Origin: Dehalococcoides sp. JdFR-56
GTDB lineage: Bacteria > Chloroflexota > Dehalococcoidia > Dehalococcoidales > RBG-16-60-22
DNA: 56,658 nt
NCBI GenBank assembly: GCA_002011495.1
Contig: MTNR01000001.1
Span: 1 to 56,658, forward strand
Direction: 5' to 3'
Shown here: positions 38,415-47,047 of the stretch, piece by piece
Layout: each line of letters starts with the position of its first letter
How positions within the stretch are numbered: the first letter of the stretch is position 1
Notes under the pieces: model-generated
Seen by the model: the letters and a program-made list of their open reading frames with translations, nothing else
What the model was told of the DNA's origin: nothing
Database searches by the model: none
Made by a program: the position numbers and the translations under genes

Positions 38415-39266
38415 GTGAAGAGGTCAGCTCATCTGGCAGAAGGCGCTGATAGCACGCTTTCGGCAAAACTGGAGGCCTTAAAGGGCCTGCTTTCTGAGAT
38501 GGGGAGCGTGCTCATCGCCTATTCTGGCGGGATGGACAGCACCTTTCTGCTCAAAATAGCCTCCAGCGTGCTCGGAGACAAGGTGATGGCGGTAACCGCC
38601 AGCTCAGAAACCTACCCCTCAAGGGAGATGGAGGAAGCCAAGCGTAATGCCCAGATGCTTGGGGTAAGACACCTGGTCATCCATACCTGCGAGCTGGAGG
38701 ATGCCAACTTCACCTCCAACCCCCCGGAGAGATGTTATTACTGCAAGAAAGAGCTGTTCTCCAAGCTGGTGGAACTGGCCCGGCAATATGACCTAAACTA
38801 TGTGGCTGATGGCTCAAACTATGATGACTTGAACGATTTTCGCCCAGGGATGAAGGCAGCCGCCCAGTTTGGCGTGAGGAGCCCGTTAAAGGAGGCCAAG
38901 CTCACCAAAGAGGATATCAGAAGGCTCTCCCGGGAGATGAATCTGCCCACTTGGGATAAACCACCCCAGCCTTGTCTCTCAAGCCGGTTTCCCTACGGCG
39001 CCCCCATCACCAAGGAGAAGCTCTCCCGGGTTGAGCTCGCCGAGGAGTTTTTGATGAGCTTCGGCATCAGGCAGCTGAGGGTGAGAGACCATGGTGACAT
39101 CGCCAGAATAGAGGTTCCCAGGGAGGACATGCCCCTGCTTCTCGATGAGAAAGCGGCCAGGAAAATCGTGGAGCGGTTCAAGGCCCTGGGCTACAACTAC
39201 ATCACGCTGGATATCCAGGGCTACCGCATGGGCAGCATGAACGAGCCACTAAAGAGGGGGAGTTAG
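38415..39266 (+). CDS. larE: LarE, ATP-dependent sacrificial sulfur transferase
   Basis: VLIAYSGGMDSTFLLKIA; NPPERCYYCKKELFSKL; WDKPPQPCLSSRFPYG. GTG 38415 has a GGAGGTGAT ribosome-binding site. Confidence 0.93.
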   Translation: MKRSAHLAEGADSTLSAKLEALKGLLSEMGSVLIAYSGGMDSTFLLKIASSVLGDKVMAVTASSETYPSREMEEAKRNAQMLGVRHLVIHTCELEDANFTSNPPERCYYCKKELFSKLVELARQYDLNYVADGSNYDDLNDFRPGMKAAAQFGVRSPLKEAKLTKEDIRRLSREMNLPTWDKPPQPCLSSRFPYGAPITKEKLSRVELAEEFLMSFGIRQLRVRDHGDIARIEVPREDMPLLLDEKAARKIVERFKALGYNYITLDIQGYRMGSMNEPLKRGS

Positions 39267-39268
39267 CC

Positions 39269-40027
39269 TTGGACAGGGAGAAGATAACCGAGCTTCTGGA
39301 AAAGGTGAGAGAGGGGAAAATCGAGGTCACCGAGGCATTAGGCATGCTGAAATCCCTCCCCTACGAGGATCTTGGCTTTGCCAAGATAGATACCCACCGG
39401 GATCTAAGGAAAGGCTTCCCTGAAGTGATTCTGTGCCGGGGGAAAACCCCGGAGCAGGTGGCCAAAATCATGGAGAGGCTGGCTATGGGCAACAAGTTCG
39501 TCATGGCCACCAAAGCAAGCCAGGACGTTTATCAGGCGGTGAAAAAGGTAAGGCCAGATGCCGTCTACCATGAAATGGCGAAGATAGTAGTCGTCGGCAG
39601 GAAAGAGCGGGAGATGGCGACCAGAACCATCCTGGTGGTCAGCGCCGGAACCGCTGACCTGCCCATCGCCGAAGAGGCCGCGGTCACCGCCGAGGCCATG
39701 GGCAACGCGGTGGAGCGGCTCTATGACGTCGGTGTGGCCGGAGTCCACCGCTTCTTTGACCACAAAGAGAAGCTGTTTGGGGCCAATGTCATCATCGTTG
39801 TCGCTGGGATGGAAGGAGCCCTAGCCAGCATCGTGGGCGGGCTGGTGGATAGACCGGTGATCGCCGTCCCCACCAGCGCCGGCTATGGGGCCAGCTTTGA
39901 GGGGCTGGCGGCGCTGCTGACCATGCTCAACTGCTGCGCACCGGGCGTGGTGGTGGTGAACATAGATAACGGCTTTGGGGCCGGATACTTTGCCAGCATC
40001 ATCAACCAGATGGGCGCGGAGAGATGA
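39269..40027 (+). CDS. larB: LarB, nickel-pincer cofactor biosynthesis carboxylase (TTG start)
   Basis: FAKIDTHRDLRKGFPEVILCRGKTPEQVAKI; VVSAGTADLPIAEEAAVTAEAMG. Confidence 0.95.
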   Translation: MDREKITELLEKVREGKIEVTEALGMLKSLPYEDLGFAKIDTHRDLRKGFPEVILCRGKTPEQVAKIMERLAMGNKFVMATKASQDVYQAVKKVRPDAVYHEMAKIVVVGRKEREMATRTILVVSAGTADLPIAEEAAVTAEAMGNAVERLYDVGVAGVHRFFDHKEKLFGANVIIVVAGMEGALASIVGGLVDRPVIAVPTSAGYGASFEGLAALLTMLNCCAPGVVVVNIDNGFGAGYFASIINQMGAER

Positions 40028-41211
40028 AGATAGCCTACTTTGACTGCTTTTCCGGCGTCAGCGGCGATATGATTTTGGGCGCCCTGATTGATGCCGGGCT
40101 GGAACTGCGGGAGCTTGAAGCGGAACTAGATAAACTGAAGCTCTCCGGATACAAGCTCAGCGCGGAGAAAGTAATAAGAGCGGGTATCTCTGGCACCAAG
40201 TTCAGCATGGAGATAACTGAGCAGAGCGGGGAGAGGAGATTAAAGGATATCACCCAACTCATTGACCAGAGCAGCCTGGACAGCGATATCAAAACCTTAG
40301 GCAAGAGGGTATTCCAGGAGCTGGCCACGGTTGAGGCGGAAATCCACGGCAAAGACGCTGCCGAAATACACTTCCATGAAGCCGGGGGGCTTGATTCCAT
40401 CATAGACGTGATTGGTTCCCTGGTCGCCATAAAGAAGCTCGGCATTGAGGCAGTTTACGTATCCAAGATTCACCTCGGCACCGGCTTTGTTCAGTGCCGG
40501 CACGGGATGCTTCCCGTCCCAGCCCCGGCCACATTGGCTCTGCTCAAAGGGGTACCAATCCGCTCCCAAGGTATAGAGGCGGAGCTGGCTACCCCAACTG
40601 GCGTCTCGCTCCTCAGGACCCTAGCCCGGAGCTTTGGCACTATGCCGGAGATGCGGCTGGAGAAGGTGGGCTACGGCGCCGGGAGCCGGGAGCTGGAGAT
40701 ACCAAACCTATTGAGAGTGTACATTGGCGAAGCCGACGAGGGAGAATATGAACGGGACGAGGTTATCCTCATGGAAACGAACCTGGACGACACCAGCCCA
40801 GAGCTGCTGGCCCACGCCTCGGAAGTGCTCCTGAAACAAGGGGCGCTTGACGTCTTCATGACGCCCATCTTCATGAAGAAGAACCGTCCCGGAACCATGC
40901 TCAGCGTTCTGACGACGCCGGATAAGCTTGATATGCTCCTTGCTACCATCTTCAACGAGATAGCCACCCTAGGCGTCCGCCTGCACCATCTGGAAAGGAG
41001 AAAACTCTCCCGCGAAGTCATCTCCGTAGAGACCAGATTCGGGGAGATAAAGGTGAAGATAGGTAGACTGGAGAACAAGGTCAAAGCCATCTCCCCCGAA
41101 TACGAGAGCTGCCGGGAAATCGCGCTGAAATTGGGAATCCCCCTAAAAGAGGTCTACGACGAAGCCAAAGAGATGGCTAGAAAAGCGCTATCCGGGGAAA
41201 AGAGTACCTAA
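40024..41211 (+). CDS. larC: LarC, nickel insertion protein, uninterrupted single ORF
   Basis: MKIAYFDCFSGVSGDMILGALIDAGL; IHFHEAGGLDSIIDVIG; ETNLDDTSPELL. Confidence 0.95.
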   Translation: MKIAYFDCFSGVSGDMILGALIDAGLELRELEAELDKLKLSGYKLSAEKVIRAGISGTKFSMEITEQSGERRLKDITQLIDQSSLDSDIKTLGKRVFQELATVEAEIHGKDAAEIHFHEAGGLDSIIDVIGSLVAIKKLGIEAVYVSKIHLGTGFVQCRHGMLPVPAPATLALLKGVPIRSQGIEAELATPTGVSLLRTLARSFGTMPEMRLEKVGYGAGSRELEIPNLLRVYIGEADEGEYERDEVILMETNLDDTSPELLAHASEVLLKQGALDVFMTPIFMKKNRPGTMLSVLTTPDKLDMLLATIFNEIATLGVRLHHLERRKLSREVISVETRFGEIKVKIGRLENKVKAISPEYESCREIALKLGIPLKEVYDEAKEMARKALSGEKST

Positions 41212-41263
41212 AATATTATAAATTCCTGAGGCCTTCCCGCTCTCCGGCACTACTTCTCCAGTG

Positions 41264-42201
41264 TTAAGTGCGCTTACCCAGGCGACGACCAAACGCCTGG
41301 TATTCATCCCACATCTGCTGGGGGAGCCTATCGCCAAACTTGGTGAAGAACTCCCCAATCCCTTTGAGCTCCTCGACCCAATCATCCGCGGAAACCTCAA
41401 GCAGCCGGCGCATGGCTTCAGAGGGAAGGTCTAGGCCATCCAAATCAAGCGCCTGAGGGGTGGGCACATAGCCGATGGGTGTCTCTTTAGCCTCAGCCTC
41501 GCCCGCGCAGCGCCGCATTATCCAGTCCAGCACCCGCAGATTCTCGCCAAACCCGGGCCAGAGAAAGCGGCCCTGCTCATCGGTGCGGAACCAGTTAACA
41601 TGAAATATCTTGTGGGTGGTTTGGCCAGGCGCTTGCCCACCTCAAGCCAGTGGCCAAAGTAATCAGCCATGTTGTAACCGCAGAACGGCAGCATGGCCAT
41701 GGGGTCACGCCGCACCTCCCCCAGCTTACCGTACTGGGCCGCGGTGCGTCCGAGGCCATGGTGGCAGCAACCATGTTGAGCACCACGTAAATGCTATCGG
41801 TGAGCTCAACGCCGATCTTGCTGAAAGGTGAGCCAACCGGCCCCATGGAGAAGGGGATGGCGTATATGGTGCGCCCCCGCATGGCACCTTTGAAATAGCA
41901 CCAGCTTTGGCGTAGGCCTCCTCTGGGCTCATCCAGTTATTAGTGGGGCCAGCGTCTTCCTTCTTACGCGTGCAGATATAGTTAGATGCTCGGTGCGGGC
42001 CACGTCATTGATTGCGGTACGATGGTAGACACACCTGGGAAGCTTCTCCTGATTGAGTTGGATGAGCTCCCCAGTGGCAAAAGCTTCCTTCTCCAGGCGC
42101 TCCCGCTCCGCTTCTGAGCCATCGCACCAGTAAATGTCATCGGGCTGACATAGTTCGGCACACTCCTCAACCCACCTCTTCAGGACGGCATGATTTGTCA
42201 C
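41264..42201 (-). pseudogene. GTP-type phosphoenolpyruvate carboxykinase pseudogene
   Basis: Frame-switching segments MTNHAVLKRWVEECAELCQPDDIYWCDGSEAE..., [102 protein letters not shown]. Confidence 0.92.
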
Positions 42202-42345
42202 CGCTGGCCCTTCTCCCTAGTAAAGTATAGTGCCCTAATAAAATTGAAGGGAAGTTTGCCCCTTCGCGAATTTCTGCTTTCCCAGGAAGCAGAAAACTGG
42301 AAATCCTCAACCGTCTGCAACTGTTTCGGTGCCTGTTTTGACAAC

Positions 42346-42374
42346 ACTCTAGTTAATCGTGAGATATTTGTCAA
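42346..42374 (-). promoter_or_regulatory. Predicted promoter of the PEPCK pseudogene
   Basis: Minus strand TTGACA-N17-TAGAGT. Confidence 0.55.
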
Positions 42375-42496
42375 CTTCTTACCACTTTGGGGGCTATTAA
42401 ACTCTAATCCCTTAATGATATAATTTAAAATGAAGACGAGCCTGCGGCTCGTGAATATGAGGGGGATAAATAGCAGGAGGAAATAGAGGAGCTATC

Positions 42497-42853
42497 ATGA
42501 GCACGAAATGGTTCGCCAGACTAGTTCAGGCAGCTGCCATCACCCTCACCCTGGTCGCCATCTGCCAGGAACTTGAGAAGCCCAAGGAGGAGCGGAAGTG
42601 GCATGGGACAGTCGCCGGCTTCATCCCCTATGACTTCCGGCGCCCCACCCTGGAGAAGTTCAGAGACGCCTACTGGAATCCCTACGAGAGCCGAATTTTC
42701 ACCCCTGAGGTATTTGGCCTGGGCTGGGCCATCAATTTCTACGCCCTGCTGGAAAGGCTGAAGCTGATCGGGCAAAGCATCTCCGAGGAGGATTTCCTCA
42801 TGCCCGGCGAGCACATGCGAGAAGTGCTCACCCACGCCCTGGAGGCGGAATAA
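42497..42853 (+). CDS. DUF5808-like hypothetical protein
   Basis: PYDFRRPTLEKFRDAYWNPYESRIFTPEVFGLGWAINFYALLERL. Confidence 0.7.
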   Translation: MSTKWFARLVQAAAITLTLVAICQELEKPKEERKWHGTVAGFIPYDFRRPTLEKFRDAYWNPYESRIFTPEVFGLGWAINFYALLERLKLIGQSISEEDFLMPGEHMREVLTHALEAE

Positions 42854-42884
42854 ACTGGGAAAGAAGCCCAGAAAGGAGAAAGCT

Positions 42885-43748
42885 TTGCCCGCCCAAGAGA
42901 CAGCGCAGTTTGTCCTGGAGAGCATTAAGGCCTTTGCCAGCACCAGCTTTCTCAACCGCCTGCCCGCGCCGGAGGAAGGCTTCATCTTTGACCCACCGCT
43001 GGTGCAGTTTGCCGATGGTGATGACCCCGTCTTCCTTGAATATCATGAAGTAGTCAACCCCAGCCACCTCACCCCCCGCCAGGCGCTGGCCCAAGCCTAC
43101 GGCGCCAACCCCGATGATATGCCCAAACACCTCTCCGTCATCAGCTGGATTCTGCCCATCACCAGCCGGACACGGCAGTCCAACCGCCAGCAGACGAAGG
43201 GCCCCTCCCGCCGCTGGGCATACACCCGCTGGTATGGGGAAAAATTCAACGAAGCACTTCGGGAACACGTGGTGAAGCTTCTCACCGAAAAGGGATACCT
43301 AGCAGCAGCGCCGGTGCTGCAACCCTACTTCAAAACTTTCACTAGTGAAAAGGGGCACTACTCCAACTGGTCGGAACGGCACATCGCCTACGCCGCCGGG
43401 CTGGGCACCTTCAGCCTCTCCGATGGCTTCATCACCGAGCGCGGCATCGCCCACCGTTGTGGGAGCGTGGTCACCAACCTAGCGCTGCCAGCCAGCCCGA
43501 GAACAGCCAGCAACCACTATTCAAACTGCCTATTTTATGTCAACCATAAGTGCCTGGCCTGCATCCGCCGCTGCCCCGCCGGGGCCATCACCGAGCGCGG
43601 CCACGACAAAATAAAATGCAGTGAGTACATTGACTCCGAGATAGGCTACCTGAAAGAGGAATACGGGGTGGAGGAAATCGGCTGCGGCCTCTGCCAGACC
43701 AAGGTCCCCTGCGAATTTAAGATACCGGTGAGGAAATCGAACACCTAG
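42885..43748 (+). CDS. Epoxyqueuosine-reductase-like 4Fe-4S protein (TTG start)
   Basis: SERHIAYAAGLGTFSLSDGFITERGIAHRCGSVVTNL; CLACIRRCPAGAI; CGLCQTKVPCE. Confidence 0.75.
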   Translation: MPAQETAQFVLESIKAFASTSFLNRLPAPEEGFIFDPPLVQFADGDDPVFLEYHEVVNPSHLTPRQALAQAYGANPDDMPKHLSVISWILPITSRTRQSNRQQTKGPSRRWAYTRWYGEKFNEALREHVVKLLTEKGYLAAAPVLQPYFKTFTSEKGHYSNWSERHIAYAAGLGTFSLSDGFITERGIAHRCGSVVTNLALPASPRTASNHYSNCLFYVNHKCLACIRRCPAGAITERGHDKIKCSEYIDSEIGYLKEEYGVEEIGCGLCQTKVPCEFKIPVRKSNT

Positions 43749-45036
43749 CTTCCCCCCACACCCCATCACCGCTGAGCTTCTCCAGCTTTACCGGCATAAG
43801 TCTATTGGTTAAATCCTCAGCGCTCTTGGTATAGACCTTGATGTAGTTCGCAGTGAGGCCAGACCAGACGCCACCCATCTGCTTCTCCCATAATACCGCC
43901 ATCGTCCTACCTAGAAACCGCTGGTGGAAATTTCTGGCGCTCTCCTCAGCCAGCGCCAACATCCGCTGGCGGCGCTCTTTTTTCACTTTATCCCCTACCT
44001 GCTGGGGCATTCTGGCTGCCTCGGTGCCAGGGCGGGGGGAGTAAGGAAAAACATGAATGCGGGCAAATTCCATTCTCCGGCAGAAGCCGAGGCTCTCCTC
44101 AAACTCGGCTTCGGTCTCCCCGGGGAAGCCAACGATGACATCAGTAGTGATGGCTGCCTCAGGCGCCACCTGACGAATCATAGAGACTGCCTGCTGATAC
44201 CTGGCAGTGGTGTAGCGCCGCTTCATGCGGGCAAGCACAGTGTCGCTGCCGCTCTGGAGGGAAAGGTGAAAGTGCGGACAGAGACGCTCATCACGCCACA
44301 GCCCAACAAGCTCCGGGGTGATTTCCTGAGGCTGGAGGGAAGATAGCCTCAGTCTGGCCACATCGGTCTCCGCCAGGATGCGCTCAAGTAGTTCCTTAAG
44401 GCCAGCACCCTGCCAGTTATAGGCGCCAATCTCGGTCCCAGTGAGTACCACCTCTCTGGCACCGAGGGATATCCAGTGCCTGATTTCGGCGATAACCCGC
44501 TCAGGGGGCAGGCTCTCCTCTCTCCTGCGCACCAGGGGCACTACACAGTAAGCGCAGAAACGCTGACAGCCATCCTGAACCTTGATGAAAGCACGGGTCC
44601 GAGAGCCACGATATGGGCAGGCCTGAGCCAAAGGTTGAGGGGGCAAACAGCCGCGCTCCTCCAGGAGGCGCACTAGAGCCTGCTTCTGCTCATTGCCCAG
44701 GACAAGGTCAACTCCCTCAAGCCGAGCCAGCTCCTGGGGGGAGCGCTCCGCATAGCAGCCAACCACCACCAGCCGGGCGCTAGGGTTCTCCCGGTGGGCC
44801 TGCCGCAAGAGATGACGGGACTTGCGGTCTGCAATATGGGTTACCGTGCAGGTGTTCAGGATATAAACATCCGCCTCACCCACCGCGGAGACCAGCTCGT
44901 GCCCAGCCTCAGCTAGTTGCCTGGCCAAAAGCTCCGTCTCCGCCTGGTTGAGCTTGCAGCCCAGGCTATCCAGGGCAACCTTGCTTCGCCTTATTTCGCC
45001 CATTCCAAATCTCATTATACTGTCCAGCTTGCCCAA
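43717..45036 (-). CDS. mtaB: tRNA t6A37 methylthiotransferase MtaB
   Basis: LGCKLNQAETELLARQL; LNTCTVTHIADRKSR; VQDGCQRFCAYCVVPLVRRREES. Confidence 0.94.
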   Translation of the reverse strand: MGKLDSIMRFGMGEIRRSKVALDSLGCKLNQAETELLARQLAEAGHELVSAVGEADVYILNTCTVTHIADRKSRHLLRQAHRENPSARLVVVGCYAERSPQELARLEGVDLVLGNEQKQALVRLLEERGCLPPQPLAQACPYRGSRTRAFIKVQDGCQRFCAYCVVPLVRRREESLPPERVIAEIRHWISLGAREVVLTGTEIGAYNWQGAGLKELLERILAETDVARLRLSSLQPQEITPELVGLWRDERLCPHFHLSLQSGSDTVLARMKRRYTTARYQQAVSMIRQVAPEAAITTDVIVGFPGETEAEFEESLGFCRRMEFARIHVFPYSPRPGTEAARMPQQVGDKVKKERRQRMLALAEESARNFHQRFLGRTMAVLWEKQMGGVWSGLTANYIKVYTKSAEDLTNRLMPVKLEKLSGDGVWGEARCSISSPVS

Positions 45037-45117
45037 GGGTCAAAGCTGAGACTCGCTTGCAAATAGCCGGGATTTATGGTAAAAAAGTAGTTAAATCCGC
45101 GGCAAAGGTTTTCCCCT

Positions 45118-45759
45118 ATGAGACATAAAATTCTGGAGAGAATTCCCCAAGAGCAGCTACAACAGGACTTGGAGAGATACCGCCAGCGAGCCATTGAGCT
45201 GGGAGCAACTGACGCCAAGATCATCACCACCGATGAGGTGATCATTGATGAGAGGGTACTGGCCAAATGTACCTACCCCAAATGCCCCAGCTATGGCACC
45301 AACGCCAACTGCCCTCCCCACGCCATGAGCCTGGAGCAGGTGCGAAAGGTGGTCAGTAACTTCAGCTACGGCGTATTCCTCAAGCTTGAGGTGCCACCGG
45401 AGCACACCGCTGGCCAGGAGGCGATAGATAAAGGGTTATTTAACCCCTACCGCAAAAAACTGTCTGAAATTGCCGCCAAGATTGAGGCCGAGGCCTTCTA
45501 TGACGGTTACCACCTGGCGCTGGCCTTTGCCAGCGGCTCGTGTAAAGGCACCTTTTGTCCCGATATTGAGTGTCAGGCCCTGCTCCCGGGGCAACCCTGC
45601 CGATACCCACTCAAGTCCAGGACCTCTATGGAAGGGGCCGGGATGGATGTCTACACCATGGCCACCAAGGTCGGCTGGGATATCTATCCCATCGGCGCCG
45701 CCACATCGCCAGCAGATGTCCCCTGCGGCATGAGGCTGGCGCTGGTGCTCATCTACTGA
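45118..45759 (+). CDS. DUF2284-like metal-binding protein
   Basis: CTYPKCPSYGTNANCPPHAMSLEQVRKVVSNF; SCKGTFCPDIECQALLPGQPCRYPLKSRTSMEGAGMDVY. Confidence 0.85.
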   Translation: MRHKILERIPQEQLQQDLERYRQRAIELGATDAKIITTDEVIIDERVLAKCTYPKCPSYGTNANCPPHAMSLEQVRKVVSNFSYGVFLKLEVPPEHTAGQEAIDKGLFNPYRKKLSEIAAKIEAEAFYDGYHLALAFASGSCKGTFCPDIECQALLPGQPCRYPLKSRTSMEGAGMDVYTMATKVGWDIYPIGAATSPADVPCGMRLALVLIY

Positions 45760-45793
45760 ATGCTTCTGCTTCAGGAGGGATAGAAAGGAGCCG

Positions 45794-47047
45794 ATGAACA
45801 ATTACCCCAATCGAGTTGTCGTCACCGGGATGGGCATTCTCAGCCCCCTGGGTCTGGATACTGCCACTACCTGGGAGGGCCTCATCGCCGGCAAATCCGG
45901 CATTGACTATATCACCCTGTTTGACCCGGAGTGCGTTGAGACCAAGTTCGCCGGTGAGGTAAAGGGGTTTGAGCCCACTGACTACATGGAGCGCAAGGAG
46001 GCCCGCCGCATGGACCGCTTCGCCCAGCTGGCGGTGGCGGCCAGCCGCCAGGCGGTGGAGCAATCCAGGCTGGAGATCAACCCCTCTAACTGCGATGACA
46101 TTGGTGTCATCATCGGCAGCGGCATCGGCGGGCTGACCACCCTGTTTGAACAGACCAAAGTGCTTCTGGAGAAAGGGCCAGATAAGGTGAGCCCCTTCCT
46201 CGCCCCGATGATGATCGCCGATATCGCCGCCGCCCAGGTCTCAATCGCCCTGAACTTAAGAGGCCCAAACTACTGCACCACCTCAGCCTGCTCCAGCGGC
46301 TCGGATGCCATCGGGGCCGCCTATGAGATCATCAGACACGGCGGAGCGCAGGTCATGCTCGCCGGCGGCACCGAGTCAATCATCAACCCGCTGGGCATCA
46401 CCGCCTTCAACGCCCTAAAGGCCATCTCCACCCGCAATGACGCCCCACAGCTGGCTTCCCGCCCCTTTGATGCCGAGCGTGACGGCTTTGTCATCAGCGA
46501 GGGGGCCTGCGTGCTCGTCCTGGAAAATTTGGAGCACGCCCTGCGCCGCGATGCTGATATTCTGGCGGAGATTCTGGCTTATGGGGCCACGGCCGATTCC
46601 TTTCATGTTACCCAGCCGCTGGAAAATGGGGAGGGTGCCACCAAAGCCATGCAGGTGGCGCTGAAAAAGGCGGGGATCGCCCCTACTGAAATTGATTACA
46701 TCAATGCCCATGGTACCTCCACCCCACTGAATGATGTTATGGAGACCAAAGCCATAAAGAGCGCCTTTGGTGACCACGCCTACCGGATTCCGGTAAGCTC
46801 CACCAAATCAATGACGGGACATCTCATCGGCTGTGCCGGAGCCGCGGAGGCGCTATTCTGTATCCTGGCCATCCAGAATGATATCATCCCACCAACCATC
46901 AACCTCACCAACCCTGACCCAGAGTGCGATTTAGATTACGTGCCCAATGTGGCGCGCCCGGCCAAGGTCACCACCGCCCTCTCCAATTCCTTTGGCTTTG
47001 GCGGCCATAATTCGGTTTTGATCTTTCGAGAATACGCTGAGGCGTGA
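45794..47047 (+). CDS. fabF: Beta-ketoacyl-ACP synthase II
   Basis: RVVVTGMGILSPLGLDTATTWEGLIAGKSGID; TTSACSSGSDAIG; INAHGTSTPLND; SNSFGFGGHNSVLIF. Confidence 0.97.
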   Translation: MNNYPNRVVVTGMGILSPLGLDTATTWEGLIAGKSGIDYITLFDPECVETKFAGEVKGFEPTDYMERKEARRMDRFAQLAVAASRQAVEQSRLEINPSNCDDIGVIIGSGIGGLTTLFEQTKVLLEKGPDKVSPFLAPMMIADIAAAQVSIALNLRGPNYCTTSACSSGSDAIGAAYEIIRHGGAQVMLAGGTESIINPLGITAFNALKAISTRNDAPQLASRPFDAERDGFVISEGACVLVLENLEHALRRDADILAEILAYGATADSFHVTQPLENGEGATKAMQVALKKAGIAPTEIDYINAHGTSTPLNDVMETKAIKSAFGDHAYRIPVSSTKSMTGHLIGCAGAAEALFCILAIQNDIIPPTINLTNPDPECDLDYVPNVARPAKVTTALSNSFGFGGHNSVLIFREYAEA

